In this document: in pieces, positions 8,067 through 17,117 of the stretch
How the letters are laid out: each line of letters begins with the position of its first letter
Numbering within the stretch: position 1 is the stretch's first letter
Source: Streptomyces asoensis
GTDB taxonomy: Bacteria > Actinomycetota > Actinomycetes > Streptomycetales > Streptomycetaceae
Direction of reading: 5' to 3'
NCBI RefSeq assembly: GCF_016860545.1
Contig: NZ_BNEB01000002.1
Span: forward strand, 682,001 to 746,000
DNA length: 64,000 nucleotides
The notes under the pieces: model-generated
The model's input: the letters and a program-made list of their open reading frames with translations, nothing else
Database searches by the model: none
Told to the model about the DNA's origin: nothing
Translations under genes and position numbers: made by a program

Positions 8067-9424
8067 CTGCTGGTGCCCCCGTCCAGCAGGGGCCGCCCCG
8101 CCTTGAGATGGGCGGGCGCGAACGCGCGCAGCGCGTGGTAGCCGATGACGACGACGAGCGTGCCGAGCGCGATACCGCTCAGCGAGAAGGTGTCCGTGAA
8201 CGTCAGCGTCACGTTGCCGACGCCGATGATGATGCCCGCGGCGGCCGGTACCAGGTTGAGCGGGTTGCGCAGGTCGACGCCGGCGGTGATCCAGATCTGC
8301 GCGCCGAGCAGGCCGATCATGCCGTACAGGATGACGGTGATGCCGCCGAGGACGCCGCCGGGGATCGCGGCGACGACCGCGCCGAACTTCGGGCACAGGC
8401 CGAAGAGGAGGGCGAACCCGGCGGCGGCCCAGTAGGCGGCGGTCGAGTAGACGCGGGTCGCGGCCATCACGCCGATGTTCTCGGAATAGGTGGTGTTGGG
8501 CGGGCCGCCCACCGCCGTGGACAGCATGGAGCCCACCCCGTCGGCCGAGATCGCCGTGCCGAGCCGGTCGTCGAGGTCGTCGCCGGTCATCTCGCCGACC
8601 GCCTTGACGTGGCCCGCGTTCTCCGCGACGAGCGCGATGACGACGGGGAGCGCCACGAGGATCGCCGACCATTCGAAGGACGGGCCGTGGAAGGACGGCA
8701 GTCCGATCCAGTCGGCGTGGGCGACCCCGGACAGGTCGAGCCGCCAGTGGTCGGTGACCTTGCCGCTCGCGTCGGCGGAATGGATCCGGCCGAAGACCCG
8801 GTCGAACAGCCACGAGACGCCGTACCCGAAGACCAGGCCGAGGAAGATCGCGATGCGGGAGAGGAATCCGCGCAGGCAGACCACGGCCGTACCGGTGAAC
8901 GCCATGACGAGCAGGGCCGTCCACTGGTCCTGCGGCCAGTAGGTGGTGGCGGTGACGGGGGCGAGGTTGAAGCCGATGAGCATCACGACCGCGCCCGTCA
9001 CGATCGGCGGCATGGCGGTGTGGATGATCCCCGCCCCGAACCGCTGCACGGCCAGCCCGACCAGGAACAGCGCGACGCCGACGACGAACACCGCGCCGGT
9101 GACGGTGGCGCTGGTGCCGCCCTGGGCCCGGATGACGGCGGCCACGCCCACGAAGGACAGCGAGCAGCCGAGGTAACTGGGCACCCGGCCGCGGGTCGCG
9201 AGCAGGAAGATCACCGTCGACACGCCGGACATCATGATGGCGAGGTTGGGGTCGAGGCCCATCAGGACGGGCGCGACGAAGGAGGCCCCGAACATCGCCA
9301 CCACGTGCTGGGCGCCGAGTCCCGCCGTGCGCGGCCAGGAGAGCCGTTCGTCGGGACGGACCACCGCGCCGGGCGCCGGGGTGCGTCCGTCGCCGTGCAG
9401 TTTCCATCGGACGCCAAGATCCAT
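8045..9424 (-). CDS. Uracil-xanthine permease family protein (NCS2/NAT)
   Basis: A 459-aa protein with about 12-14 membrane segments. It shows NCS2 features: the NTTYSENIGVMAATRV block (NAT signature region), AENAGHVKAVGEM, and the QxxG-type region around VIRAQGGTSATV. Such proteins are proton symporters for uracil, xanthine or related nucleobases. The ATG at 9424 opens a polar N-terminus before the first helix (LGAQHVVAMFGASF). It overlaps the GH6 gene tail-to-tail. Substrate cannot be fixed from sequence; uracil-type is most likely. Confidence 0.9.
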   Translation of the reverse strand: MDLGVRWKLHGDGRTPAPGAVVRPDERLSWPRTAGLGAQHVVAMFGASFVAPVLMGLDPNLAIMMSGVSTVIFLLATRGRVPSYLGCSLSFVGVAAVIRAQGGTSATVTGAVFVVGVALFLVGLAVQRFGAGIIHTAMPPIVTGAVVMLIGFNLAPVTATTYWPQDQWTALLVMAFTGTAVVCLRGFLSRIAIFLGLVFGYGVSWLFDRVFGRIHSADASGKVTDHWRLDLSGVAHADWIGLPSFHGPSFEWSAILVALPVVIALVAENAGHVKAVGEMTGDDLDDRLGTAISADGVGSMLSTAVGGPPNTTYSENIGVMAATRVYSTAAYWAAAGFALLFGLCPKFGAVVAAIPGGVLGGITVILYGMIGLLGAQIWITAGVDLRNPLNLVPAAAGIIIGVGNVTLTFTDTFSLSGIALGTLVVVIGYHALRAFAPAHLKAGRPLLDGGTSSYDEASS

Positions 9425-9552
9425 GGTGCGGGTTCGCCTTCCTGGGGTGCGGATGTCCGGACCATTCTCACGCGGAACCGGAGGGTGAGCGACCGCTTAG
9501 CGACCCCGTACCATGGCGGTAGTTTCCTCATACATGCACAGGAGCCCCCGCA

Positions 9553-10041
9553 GTGACCGCCGAACCCGTGACCGCCCCGGCCCCGACCGCCCCGGCCCCG
9601 ACTGCCTCCGCCGTCCCGTACGGCCGGATCGTCCCCGTCACCGTCCACTTCGACGACCTGGACGCCCTCGGCATGCTGCACAACGCCCGCTACCCGCTCC
9701 TCGTGGAGCGGGCCTGGAGCGAGTTCTGGCAGGACAACGGCGTCCGCTTCGACGGGGACTGGGCGAGCGCCGGGGACGCCTGCAACGTCGTCAGGGAACT
9801 GCGGATCGGCTACGAGGTCCCGGTGACCCGGTCCGGCCCTTACGCCGTGCACCTCTGGCTGGAGCGGCTCGGCAGGACGGGCCTGACGTACGGTTTCCGG
9901 CTCTGCTCCGCCGACGGCGGCACGACGTACGCGCGGGGCACCCGGGTCCTGGTGCGGCTCGACGCGGCCACCCTGCGCCCCACGCCGTGGAGCGAGGCTT
10001 TCAGGGCCGCGGGCCGGGCACTGCTGCGGCCTGCGGACTGA
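9553..10041 (+). CDS. Acyl-CoA thioesterase (4-hydroxybenzoyl-CoA thioesterase hot-dog fold)
   Basis: A 162-aa protein starting at GTG 9553 behind AGGAG. The hot-dog active-site block FDDLDALGMLHNARY (residues 33-47) carries the expected catalytic Asp37 and His43, as in YbgC/4HBT enzymes. The first 21 residues are a degenerate Ala-Pro-Thr repeat (TAPAPTAPAPTAS) and probably disordered. It likely hydrolyses an acyl-CoA in the cytoplasm. It overlaps the 3' end of the convergent MFS gene by 41 bp. Confidence 0.88.
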   Translation: MTAEPVTAPAPTAPAPTASAVPYGRIVPVTVHFDDLDALGMLHNARYPLLVERAWSEFWQDNGVRFDGDWASAGDACNVVRELRIGYEVPVTRSGPYAVHLWLERLGRTGLTYGFRLCSADGGTTYARGTRVLVRLDAATLRPTPWSEAFRAAGRALLRPAD

Positions 10042-11221
10042 CCTTCGCGCGGGTGCGCTCGCCGCTGCGCAGCACGCCCGCGAAGAGCACGAGCCCGCAC
10101 GCCAGCAGCGTCACCACGCCGAACGACACCACCAGGCTGGTCGCCTGCGCCACCCCGCCGATGAGACTCGGGGCGATCAGGCCGGAGGTGTAGGTGATCG
10201 TCGCGACGCCCGCGATGGCCTGACTCGGGTTGGGTCCGCTGTGTCCCGCCGCCGCGAAGCACAGGGGCACGACGACCGCGATGCCGAGCCCCATCAGCCC
10301 GAACCCGCCCATCGCCACCGCGGGATGCCCCGCGAGGACGATCAGCAGTCCGCCCACCGCGGCGAGGACCCCGCCCGCCCGGACGGTGCGCACCGCGCCG
10401 AACCGGTTCACCACGGCGTCGCCCGCGATCCGGGCCACCGCCATCGTGAACATGAAGCCGGTCGTGCAGGCCGCCGCGGCCGCGGCGGACGAGGCCAGCT
10501 CGTCGCGCAGGTAGACCGCCGACCAGTCGAGGCTGGCGCCCTCGGCGAAGACCGCGCAGAAGCCGACCGCTCCGATCAGCAGCGCCGAACGGGGCGGCAG
10601 GGCGAACCGCGGGGGCGGTTCCTCGTCCTCGGCGGGCCGCAGGTCCAGCACCCAGCGGCAGGCCAGCAGGCCGAGGAGGGTGAGGACGCCCGCCGCCAGC
10701 ACGTGGTGCACGCGCGCGTCCGCTCCCAGGTGCGCGGCGAGCGTGCCGCCCGCCGAACCGACCAGGGCGCCCGCGCTCCACATGCCGTGCAGCCCCGACA
10801 TGATCGACCGGTCGAGCAGCCGCTCGACCTCGACCCCCAGGGCGTTCATCGCCACGTCGGCCATGCCCGCGGACGCGCCGTAGGTGAACATCGCCAGGCA
10901 CAGCGTCAGCAGGTTCGGCGCCAGGGCGGGCAGCGTCAGGGAGAGCGTCCACAGCGCGAGCAGCGCGCGCAGGGCCGTCCGGCTGCCGAAGCGGTGGGTG
11001 ACCGAGCCGGCCAGCGGCATCGCGCAGGCCGCGCCGAACGCCGTGAAGGCGAGCGCGAAGCCGAGCTGCCCGGTGGACACGCCGGCGTGGTCCTGGATCC
11101 ACGGCACCCGGGTGGCGAAGGAGCCGGTCACCGCTCCGTGCACGGCGAACACGGCGGCCACGGCGTACCGGGAACGCCTCACCTGCGAGGGTGCGTGGAT
11201 CGCTCCGCCCACTTGGCTCAT
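10001..11221 (-). CDS. MFS transporter, divergent from a ROK regulator
   Basis: A 406-aa protein with 12 hydrophobic segments and no soluble domain. The N-terminus includes GSFATRVPWIQDHAG, characteristic of a YbjJ/FucP-like MFS subgroup. It is divergently transcribed from a ROK-family regulator gene, with a perfect inverted repeat in the intergenic region, suggesting an exporter or sugar transporter under that repressor. Start ATG 11221 gives MSQVGGAIHAPSQVRRSRYA before helix 1. Substrate unknown. Confidence 0.88.
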   Translation of the reverse strand: MSQVGGAIHAPSQVRRSRYAVAAVFAVHGAVTGSFATRVPWIQDHAGVSTGQLGFALAFTAFGAACAMPLAGSVTHRFGSRTALRALLALWTLSLTLPALAPNLLTLCLAMFTYGASAGMADVAMNALGVEVERLLDRSIMSGLHGMWSAGALVGSAGGTLAAHLGADARVHHVLAAGVLTLLGLLACRWVLDLRPAEDEEPPPRFALPPRSALLIGAVGFCAVFAEGASLDWSAVYLRDELASSAAAAAACTTGFMFTMAVARIAGDAVVNRFGAVRTVRAGGVLAAVGGLLIVLAGHPAVAMGGFGLMGLGIAVVVPLCFAAAGHSGPNPSQAIAGVATITYTSGLIAPSLIGGVAQATSLVVSFGVVTLLACGLVLFAGVLRSGERTRAKVSPQAAAVPGPRP

Positions 11222-11273
11222 TCTCGTGTTCCCTTCCGGATCCGCGCCGCGCCGTCGCGATGCCGTCGTAAAC

Positions 11274-11294
11274 TATCAGGGACCCTGCCTGATA
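11274..11294. promoter_or_regulatory. Palindromic operator between the MFS and ROK genes
   Basis: TATCAGG-N7-CCTGATA is a perfect 7+7 bp inverted repeat. The internal CAGGG-A-CCCTG is a second nested palindrome. It sits 53 bp upstream of the MFS start and 64 bp upstream of the ROK start, so it is the obvious candidate binding site for the divergent ROK regulator. Confidence 0.65.
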
Positions 11295-11357
11295 AATAGA
11301 GGGCCGTGGTCGGCGTTCATCGACCGGGTCCCCCTCGGCCGTGGGAGGATTCCCGCC

Positions 11358-12626
11358 ATGCCCGCATCCCCGAGCACCGCCCGGGCCATCAACGACCGGC
11401 TCGCCCTGCGGCTGCTGCAACAGCAAGGCCCGCTGACGGCAGGACAGTTGAAGCAGCTCACCGGTCTGTCCCGGCCGACCGTCGCCGACCTGGTCGAACG
11501 CCTCGCCGCCGCCGGGCTGATCGAGGTCGTCGGAGAGGCGGGCGAGCAGCGCCGCGGGCCGAACGCCCGGCTCTACGGCATCGTCGCCGACCGCGCCCAC
11601 CTGGCCGCGCTGGACGTGCGCACGGAGGGGGTCGCGGTGCTCGTCTCCGACCTGGTGGGCCGGGTGCTCGCCGAGGCGTCCGTGCCGATCGGCGACGACA
11701 CGGGCACCGGGACGGCCGTGGAGCAGGCGGTCTCCCTGGTCGAGCGGGCGGTGAAGGAGGCGGAGGCGGCGGGGGCGCCCCCGCGCGCGGGGGAGCGCAC
11801 CTGGGGCAGGCTGCACACCCTGGGCATCGGCGCGCCCGGCCTGATCGACCCCGCCACCGGGGAACTGCGCGACTCCAGCGGTCTGCCCGAGTGGCACCGC
11901 CGTCTGGTGGCGGCGCTCCAGGAACGCTTCCCCGACGCCCGCGCGCACGTGGAGAACGAGACCAACCTCGCCGCCCTGGCCGAGCAGCGCGAGGGGGTCG
12001 CCCGCGACCGCGACACCTTCGTCCTGCTGTGGCTGGGCCACGGCACCGGCGCGGCCGTCGTCCTGGACGGCGCGCTGCGCCGGGGCGCCTCGGGCGGCAC
12101 CGGCGAGATCGGCTTCCTGCCGGTCCCCGGCACGGACGGCCTGCCCTCGGCGACCGACTGCGAGGGCGGCTTCCACTCGCTGGCGGGCTCGGTCGCGATC
12201 GCCGAACTGGCCCGGGAGCACGGCCGCACGGCCCGCGCGCACGCCGACGAGCCGGTGGCCGCCGCGCTGGTGCGAGCGGCGGTGGCCGCGGTGGACGCGC
12301 CGGACCCCGGGGCCGACGCGGCCGCGGCAGCGGGCTTCCTCGACGCCCTCGCCGACCGTCTCGCCCTCGGCGTCGCCTCCGTGGTGGCCGTCCTCGACCC
12401 CGGCTGCGTGGTGCTCGGCGGCGAGGTCGGACAGGCCGGCGGGGAGGCGCTCGCGCGCCGGGTCGCCACGCGGCTGCGCCGGATGGCGCCGCTGCCCACG
12501 GAGGTGCGCCCCGCCGTCCTGGGCGGCGGCGCGGTCCTGCGCGGCGCGCTGCTGACGGCCCGGGACGCCGCCCAGGACGACCTCTTCGGCACCGCGCCCG
12601 GGACGCCGGGGGTCGGCCCGGCCTGA
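11358..12626 (+). CDS. ROK family transcriptional regulator (NagC/XylR type)
   Basis: A 422-aa protein starting at ATG 11358 with GGAGG 10 bp upstream. Residues 8-60 are a winged helix-turn-helix (LTAGQLKQLTGLSRPTVADLV), followed by a ROK sugar-kinase-like domain with LGIGAPGLID and LWLGHGTGAAVVLDG. The ROK zinc motif CxCGxxGC is not intact: the corresponding region reads SATDCEGGFHSLAG with a single Cys. It probably represses the divergent MFS gene through the intergenic palindrome; the ligand is likely a sugar or derivative, which is inference. Confidence 0.9.
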   Translation: MPASPSTARAINDRLALRLLQQQGPLTAGQLKQLTGLSRPTVADLVERLAAAGLIEVVGEAGEQRRGPNARLYGIVADRAHLAALDVRTEGVAVLVSDLVGRVLAEASVPIGDDTGTGTAVEQAVSLVERAVKEAEAAGAPPRAGERTWGRLHTLGIGAPGLIDPATGELRDSSGLPEWHRRLVAALQERFPDARAHVENETNLAALAEQREGVARDRDTFVLLWLGHGTGAAVVLDGALRRGASGGTGEIGFLPVPGTDGLPSATDCEGGFHSLAGSVAIAELAREHGRTARAHADEPVAAALVRAAVAAVDAPDPGADAAAAAGFLDALADRLALGVASVVAVLDPGCVVLGGEVGQAGGEALARRVATRLRRMAPLPTEVRPAVLGGGAVLRGALLTARDAAQDDLFGTAPGTPGVGPA

Positions 12627-12635
12627 GGTCCTGCC

Positions 12636-13382
12636 CTAACGGCGGCGGATGCGCGTCGCAAGGTACGCCTCGAACGTCCCCTTGCCCACCGCGCGTTCCG
12701 GCGCCAGGTGCCCGCCGGCCCGGAAGCTGCGGTAGGCGGCGCCCCACAGCGGCACGTTCAGCACCGCGCACCGCCTGCCGCTCGCCTCGAGGAAGGCGCG
12801 GGCCAGCGACTCAAGGGTGCGGACCTCGGGCCCGGCCAGGTCGTCGACCCGCCCGGCCGGGGCGCCCGCCGCCAGCTCCGCGAGCCGGTCCGCCACCTCG
12901 GCGACCTCCACCGGCTGGTCGCTCACCCCGGCCGGGAGCACCATCACCGGCACCTTGGCCAGCGCCTGGAACACCTGGACCAGGAGGTCGTGGAACTGGG
13001 TCGCGCGCAGCACCGTCCAGCCGAGACCCGACCGGGCCACCTGTTCCTCCACCGCGAGCTTGGCCCGGTAGTAGCCGAACGGCACCCGGTCGACGCCGAC
13101 GATGGAGATGTAGAGCAGATGCCGCACCCCGGAGCGGCGCGCCGCGGCGATCAGGTTCGCGGCGGCCTGTTCGTCCCCTCCGCGCGGGGTGCTCGCGCAG
13201 TGCACGACCGTGTCCACGCCGGCGACGGCCGCGTCCAGCCCGGGACCGCCCTCGCGCAGGTCGACGCCGTGCGGACGGCTGTGTCGGCTGAGCACCCGCA
13301 CCTCGTGCCCGTCCGCCCGCAGCCGTTCGGTGACGAGTCTGCCGAGGGTTCCGGTACCGCCGGTCACGAGGATCGTGGTCAT
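12636..13382 (-). CDS. NAD(P)-binding protein, NmrA-like / atypical SDR family
   Basis: A 248-aa protein with the N-terminal Rossmann motif VTGGTGTLGRL (residues 6-16). It has the atypical-SDR pattern YISIVGVDRVPFGYYRAK, where the YxxxK region is shifted to Y-x-R-A-K. It resembles NmrA/complex I NDUFA9-like proteins that bind NAD(P) and may act as reductases or redox sensors. The ATG at 13382 follows a polar leader containing a 9-bp GC hairpin. An upstream promoter facing this gene has the repeat layout of Streptomyces chitinase promoters. It is convergent with the ROK gene (9-bp gap). Confidence 0.82.
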   Translation of the reverse strand: MTTILVTGGTGTLGRLVTERLRADGHEVRVLSRHSRPHGVDLREGGPGLDAAVAGVDTVVHCASTPRGGDEQAAANLIAAARRSGVRHLLYISIVGVDRVPFGYYRAKLAVEEQVARSGLGWTVLRATQFHDLLVQVFQALAKVPVMVLPAGVSDQPVEVAEVADRLAELAAGAPAGRVDDLAGPEVRTLESLARAFLEASGRRCAVLNVPLWGAAYRSFRAGGHLAPERAVGKGTFEAYLATRIRRR

Positions 13383-13405
13383 GCCGCTCAGCCCCTTCGG
13401 ACAAC

Positions 13406-13428
13406 GGGCGGCCCCGGTCGGGCCGCCC
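13406..13428 (-). other. GC-rich hairpin in the leader of the NAD(P)-binding protein gene
   Basis: GGGCGGCCC (13406-13414) and GGGCCGCCC (13420-13428) form a 9-bp perfect stem with a 5-base loop, 24 bp upstream of the start codon. It could be an attenuator or a terminator for transcription entering from the promoter near 13.6 kb. There is no clear U-tract on the minus strand. Confidence 0.5.
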
Positions 13429-13567
13429 TTCGCCTCTCAAGCTTGTCCGGAGGGGCCGTCCTGCGCATGTCGCGCGGCGCGGGGTCCGCCGAAGGGGGCG
13501 AGGCCTGCCGAGAGGACCCGGCGGCGGGCAAGGGCCGTCGTCACCGCCGCCGGGTCGTACCCCGGCG

Positions 13568-13612
13568 ACCCTAGAAAGGACTAGACCAGTACGTCAATAG
13601 GTATGGACCAAT
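13568..13612 (-). promoter_or_regulatory. Chitinase-type promoter with DasR-like repeats, facing the SDR gene
   Basis: On the minus strand, -35 TTGACG (13592-13597) and -10 TAGGGT (13568-13573) are separated by 18 bp. They overlap ACTGGTCTAGTCC and TTGGTCCATACC half-repeats. This reproduces the direct-repeat layout of Streptomyces chitinase promoters and resembles the DasR dre consensus (ACTGGTCTAGACCA). The nearest downstream gene is the SDR gene at 13382, not a chitinase. About 180 nt of leader would separate them. Confidence 0.6.
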
Positions 13613-13756
13613 TCACGTCGGTGTCGCGGCGGGTCACGTCCGGGGGTGCCGACCGGACCGAGCGCAACCCGTAGGTGACGACCTGTGAGCCACTCCACAT
13701 CCTTCACCTGTATGGACGCCTGCCCGGCGTGGCACACTGGCCCTGTAATCAAAGCA

Positions 13757-13883
13757 GCGCACTCCGGGGTCGGTGAAAGTCCGAACCGGCGGTTATAGTC
13801 CGCGACCCGGTCGCTTCCAGCGGCCGGTTGACCAGGTGGAATTCCTGGACCGACGGTTAAAGTCCGGATGGGAGGCAGTGCGC
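13757..13883 (+). promoter_or_regulatory. FMN riboswitch (RFN element)
   Basis: The closing stem is GCGCACTCC...GGAGGCAGTGCGC. Conserved RFN core elements are present in order: GGGGTCGGTGAAAGTCCGAA, ACCGGCGGT, AGTCCGCGA, a GACCAGGTGGAATTCCTGG variable arm, and ACCGACGGTTAAAGTCCGGATGGGA as a split core (13840-13873). It lies about 150 nt upstream of ribE and should lower expression of the riboflavin operon when FMN is abundant. The mode (termination or sequestration of the ribE start) is not settled from sequence. Confidence 0.95.
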
Positions 13884-14031
13884 GGCGGGCGGGCATTCGT
13901 GCGCGCCGCCGTACGAGTACTCGTCCGTGGACGAGTCTGTCCGGCGTCGCACCCGGTGCCGTTGCCCGTACCTGCTGTCGTCATCGACAGGCCCCGGAGT
14001 CCGTGCCCGAAGAGGCAGGAGGACCCGGGAA

Positions 14032-14637
14032 GTGTTCACCGGAATCGTCGAAGAGCTGGGTGAGGTCACCGCCGTCGAGAATCTCGGCGACGCCTCCCGC
14101 TTCCGGCTGCGCGGCCCCGTCGTCACCGACGGCGCGAAGCACGGCGACTCCATCGCCGTGAACGGGGTCTGTCTCACCGTCGTCGAGCACGAGGGCGACG
14201 AGTTCACCGCCGACGTGATGGCGGAGACCCTGAACCGCTCCAGCCTCGGAGCCCTCGGCATCGGCTCCCGCGTCAACCTCGAACGCCCCACCGCCGTCGG
14301 CGCACGCCTCGGCGGGCACATCGTGCAGGGCCACGTCGACGGCACCGGGACGGTCCTGGAGCGCACGCCCTCCGAGAACTGGGAGATCGTCAAGATCTCC
14401 CTGCCCGCCGGCCTCGCCCGGTACGTCGTGGAGAAGGGCTCCATCACGGTCGACGGCATCAGCCTGACGGTCGTCGACGCGGGCGCCGACCACTTCACGG
14501 TCAGCCTCATCCCCACCACCCTCGCGCTGACCACGCTCGGCCTCAAGCAGTCCGGTGACCCGGTCAACCTCGAGGTGGACATCGTCGCCAAGTACGTCGA
14601 GCGCCTGCTCGCCTCCACGCAGGGAGCGGCGCAGTGA
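14032..14637 (+). CDS. ribE: Riboflavin synthase alpha chain
   Basis: A 201-aa protein starting at GTG 14032 ([12 protein letters not shown]), the universal N-terminus of the family, behind AGGAGGACCC. Two lumazine-binding barrel repeats occupy residues 1-97 and about 98-190, with VNGVCLTVV and VDGISLTVV at equivalent positions. It dismutates two 6,7-dimethyl-8-ribityllumazine molecules to riboflavin. It is the first gene of the FMN-riboswitch-controlled operon, and its stop overlaps the next start (GTGA), indicating translational coupling. Confidence 0.97.
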   Translation: MFTGIVEELGEVTAVENLGDASRFRLRGPVVTDGAKHGDSIAVNGVCLTVVEHEGDEFTADVMAETLNRSSLGALGIGSRVNLERPTAVGARLGGHIVQGHVDGTGTVLERTPSENWEIVKISLPAGLARYVVEKGSITVDGISLTVVDAGADHFTVSLIPTTLALTTLGLKQSGDPVNLEVDIVAKYVERLLASTQGAAQ

Positions 14638-15275
14638 ACTCGCTGAACTCCGAGGCCTTCACCCTCCTCGACCAGCACATCCTCTGGTCGGACATGATCG
14701 GCAACATCCTGGGCCTGATCACCCTCGCCCTCGGCTGGCGGCGCTCCCTGTGGACCTGGCCGGTGCAGTTCCTCTCCGGACTCGTGCTGTTCGGCGCGTT
14801 CTACGGCCATCTGACGGGCAGCGCCGGCAAGCAGGTCGTCGTCATGGTCGTCGCCCTGTACGGCTGGTGGCAGTGGAGCCGCAGCAGGGGACGCTCCGCC
14901 GACGGCCAGATCACCCCCCGCTTCGCCGGCCGGCTCGAACGCGCGGCCATGGCCGGCGCCGCCGCCGTCGGCACGGTCGCCGTGGCCCTGCTGTTCAAGG
15001 CCTACCCGTCCCTCTCCTGGGACCCCTGGCCGGACGCCTACATCTTCGTCGGCACCATCGTCGCCATGTACGCCCAGGCCCGGGGCATGGTCGAGTTCTG
15101 GATCGCCTGGCTCCTCGTGGACGTCGTCGGCGTGCCCCTGAACTTCGCCAACGGCTACGCGTTCTCCGGTTTCGTCTACGTCATCTACGGCGCGCTCGTC
15201 CTGTGGGGCATGCGCGACTGGTGGCTGCGCTCGCGCAAGGCCTCGCAACCCGCTCTGGAAGGAGCGCCGGCATGA
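14634..15275 (+). CDS. ribM: Riboflavin transporter of the PnuC-like family (RibM)
   Basis: A 213-aa integral membrane protein with about 6-7 helices of the PnuC/PnuX fold. The segment [12 protein letters not shown] resembles the PnuC family WxxWxxxR-type block. The GTG start overlaps the ribE stop by 4 nt, and the stop overlaps ribBA by ATGA. In Streptomyces, the PnuC-like gene inside the rib operon is RibM, shown in S. davawensis to import riboflavin and roseoflavin. Its position downstream of the FMN riboswitch fits regulated uptake. Confidence 0.92.
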   Translation: MNSLNSEAFTLLDQHILWSDMIGNILGLITLALGWRRSLWTWPVQFLSGLVLFGAFYGHLTGSAGKQVVVMVVALYGWWQWSRSRGRSADGQITPRFAGRLERAAMAGAAAVGTVAVALLFKAYPSLSWDPWPDAYIFVGTIVAMYAQARGMVEFWIAWLLVDVVGVPLNFANGYAFSGFVYVIYGALVLWGMRDWWLRSRKASQPALEGAPA

Positions 15276-16561
15276 GTACCGCACCGATCCTCTACAGCAC
15301 GGACGGCGTCGAGGACTTCGCGCTGGACCCCGTCGAGCAGGCCATCGCCGACATCGCCGCGGGCCGCCCCGTCGTGGTCGTCGACGACGAGGACCGCGAG
15401 AACGAGGGCGACCTCGTCATCGCCGCCGAGAAGGCCACCCCCGAGATCGTCGCCTTCATGATGAGCGAGTGCCGCGGTCTGATCTGCGCCCCCATGGAGA
15501 GCGACGAACTGGAACGCCTGCGGCTGCCGCAGATGGTCGAGGACAACACCGAGTCGATGAAGACCGCCTTCACCGTCTCCGTCGACGCCTGTGCCGCCCA
15601 CGGCGTGACCACCGGCATCTCCGCCGCCGACCGGGCCACCACGCTCCGGCTCCTGGCGGGCGGGGCCAGTGAGGCCTCCGACTTCGTGCGCCCCGGCCAC
15701 ATCTTCCCGCTGCGCGCCAAGAGCGGCGGTGTGCTGACCCGCAACGGCCACACCGAGGCGGCCGTCGACCTCGCCCGCCTCGCCGGACTGCGCCCGGCCG
15801 GCGCGATCGTCGAGATCGCCGGCGAGGACGGCCGGATGCTCCGCCTGCCCGAGCTGATCCCCTTCGCCCGCAAGCACGGCCTGACGATCATCTCCATCGA
15901 GGACCTGATCGCCTACCGCCGCAGTGCGGAGCCCACGGTCCGCCGCGAGGCGCAGACCCGGCTGCCCACCGTCCACGGCACGTTCACCGCCTACGGCTAC
16001 CGCTCCACCGTCGACGGGGTCGAGCACGTCGCCCTGGTCCACGGCGAGATCGGCGACGGCGAGGACGTCCTCGTCCGGGTCCACTCCGAGTGCCTCACCG
16101 GCGACGTCTTCGCCTCCCAGCGCTGCGACTGCGGCCCCCAGCTCGACGCCTCCCTGGAGCGCGTCCAGAGCGAGGGCCGGGGCGTGGTCGTCTACCTGCG
16201 CGGACACGAGGGCCGCGGCATCGGTCTGCTCTCCAAGCTGCGCGCCTACGAACTCCAGGAGCGCGGGCACGACACCCTCGACGCCAACCTGGAGCTGGGC
16301 CTGCCCGCCGACGCCCGCGACTACGGGGCCGGCGCCCAGATCCTCGAGGACCTCGGCGTGCGCAGCGTGCGCCTGATGACCAACAACCCCGAGAAGAGCG
16401 ACGCCCTCGTGCGGCACGGCATCGAGGTCGTCCGGCGCGAGCCGATGCCCGTCCAGGCGGGCGAGCACAACATCCACTACCTGCGCACCAAGCGGGACCG
16501 GATGGGACACGACCTGCCCTGGCTGGACACGGCCCCCGTGTCCCCCTGCGGCAACCAGTAA
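15272..16561 (+). CDS. ribBA: Bifunctional 3,4-dihydroxy-2-butanone-4-phosphate synthase / GTP cyclohydrolase II
   Basis: A 429-aa fusion protein. Residues about 15-220 are the DHBP synthase domain with [14 protein letters not shown] and the RPGHIFPL block. Residues about 230-415 are GTP cyclohydrolase II, with three zinc cysteines at C274, C285 and C287 ([16 protein letters not shown]) and the [10 protein letters not shown] motif. It supplies both precursors of lumazine: the four-carbon unit from ribulose 5-phosphate and the pyrimidine from GTP. It starts at ATG 15272, overlapping ribM. Confidence 0.97.
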   Translation: MSTAPILYSTDGVEDFALDPVEQAIADIAAGRPVVVVDDEDRENEGDLVIAAEKATPEIVAFMMSECRGLICAPMESDELERLRLPQMVEDNTESMKTAFTVSVDACAAHGVTTGISAADRATTLRLLAGGASEASDFVRPGHIFPLRAKSGGVLTRNGHTEAAVDLARLAGLRPAGAIVEIAGEDGRMLRLPELIPFARKHGLTIISIEDLIAYRRSAEPTVRREAQTRLPTVHGTFTAYGYRSTVDGVEHVALVHGEIGDGEDVLVRVHSECLTGDVFASQRCDCGPQLDASLERVQSEGRGVVVYLRGHEGRGIGLLSKLRAYELQERGHDTLDANLELGLPADARDYGAGAQILEDLGVRSVRLMTNNPEKSDALVRHGIEVVRREPMPVQAGEHNIHYLRTKRDRMGHDLPWLDTAPVSPCGNQ

Positions 16562-16598
16562 CGCAAGTCGGCAAGGTACGAGAGGCAAGAGGAGAGAC

Positions 16599-17084
16599 GT
16601 GAGCGGCAAGGGCGCACCGGAACTGTCCGTACGCAATGTGGGTGACCTGCGGGTCGCCGTCATCGCGGCACAGTGGCACGAGAAGGTGATGGACGGACTG
16701 GTCGACGGCGCGCTGCGCGCCCTGCACGACCTCGGCATCGACGAGCCGACCCTGCTCAGGGTCCCCGGCAGCTGGGAACTCCCGGTCGTCGCCAAGGTGC
16801 TGGCCGGACGGGGCTACGACGCGATCGTCGCCCTCGGCGTCGTCATCCGCGGCGGCACCCCGCACTTCGAGTACGTGTGCCAGGGCGTCACCCAGGGCCT
16901 CACCCAGGTCTCCGTCGAGACGGGCGTCCCCGTCGGCATGGGCGTCCTCACCTGCGACACCGAGGAGCAGGCCCTGGACCGGGCCGGCCTGGAGGGCTCC
17001 AACGAGGACAAGGGGCACGAGGCGGTGACGGCGGCGGTGGCGACCGCGGCCACCCTGCGCTCAGTATCCGAACCCTGGCGGTAG
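16599..17084 (+). CDS. ribH: 6,7-dimethyl-8-ribityllumazine synthase
   Basis: A 161-aa protein of typical length. The substrate-binding block [21 protein letters not shown] and the SWELPVVAK motif identify the lumazine synthase family, which forms icosahedral or pentameric shells. It condenses the pyrimidine and the butanone phosphate made by RibBA. The GTG start at 16599 lies 37 bp after ribBA behind AAGAGGAGA, ending the rib operon. hisE follows after 33 bp. Confidence 0.97.
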   Translation: MSGKGAPELSVRNVGDLRVAVIAAQWHEKVMDGLVDGALRALHDLGIDEPTLLRVPGSWELPVVAKVLAGRGYDAIVALGVVIRGGTPHFEYVCQGVTQGLTQVSVETGVPVGMGVLTCDTEEQALDRAGLEGSNEDKGHEAVTAAVATAATLRSVSEPWR

Positions 17085-17117
17085 GCAGGCCGGCACAACG
17101 GCTAGGGTGGGATCACC

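Noticed and set aside
12636..13382. Membership of the SDR gene in a chitin degradation operon
   Set aside because: Only the promoter resembles chitinase promoters; the protein itself has no chitin-related feature, so kept as a hypothesis.
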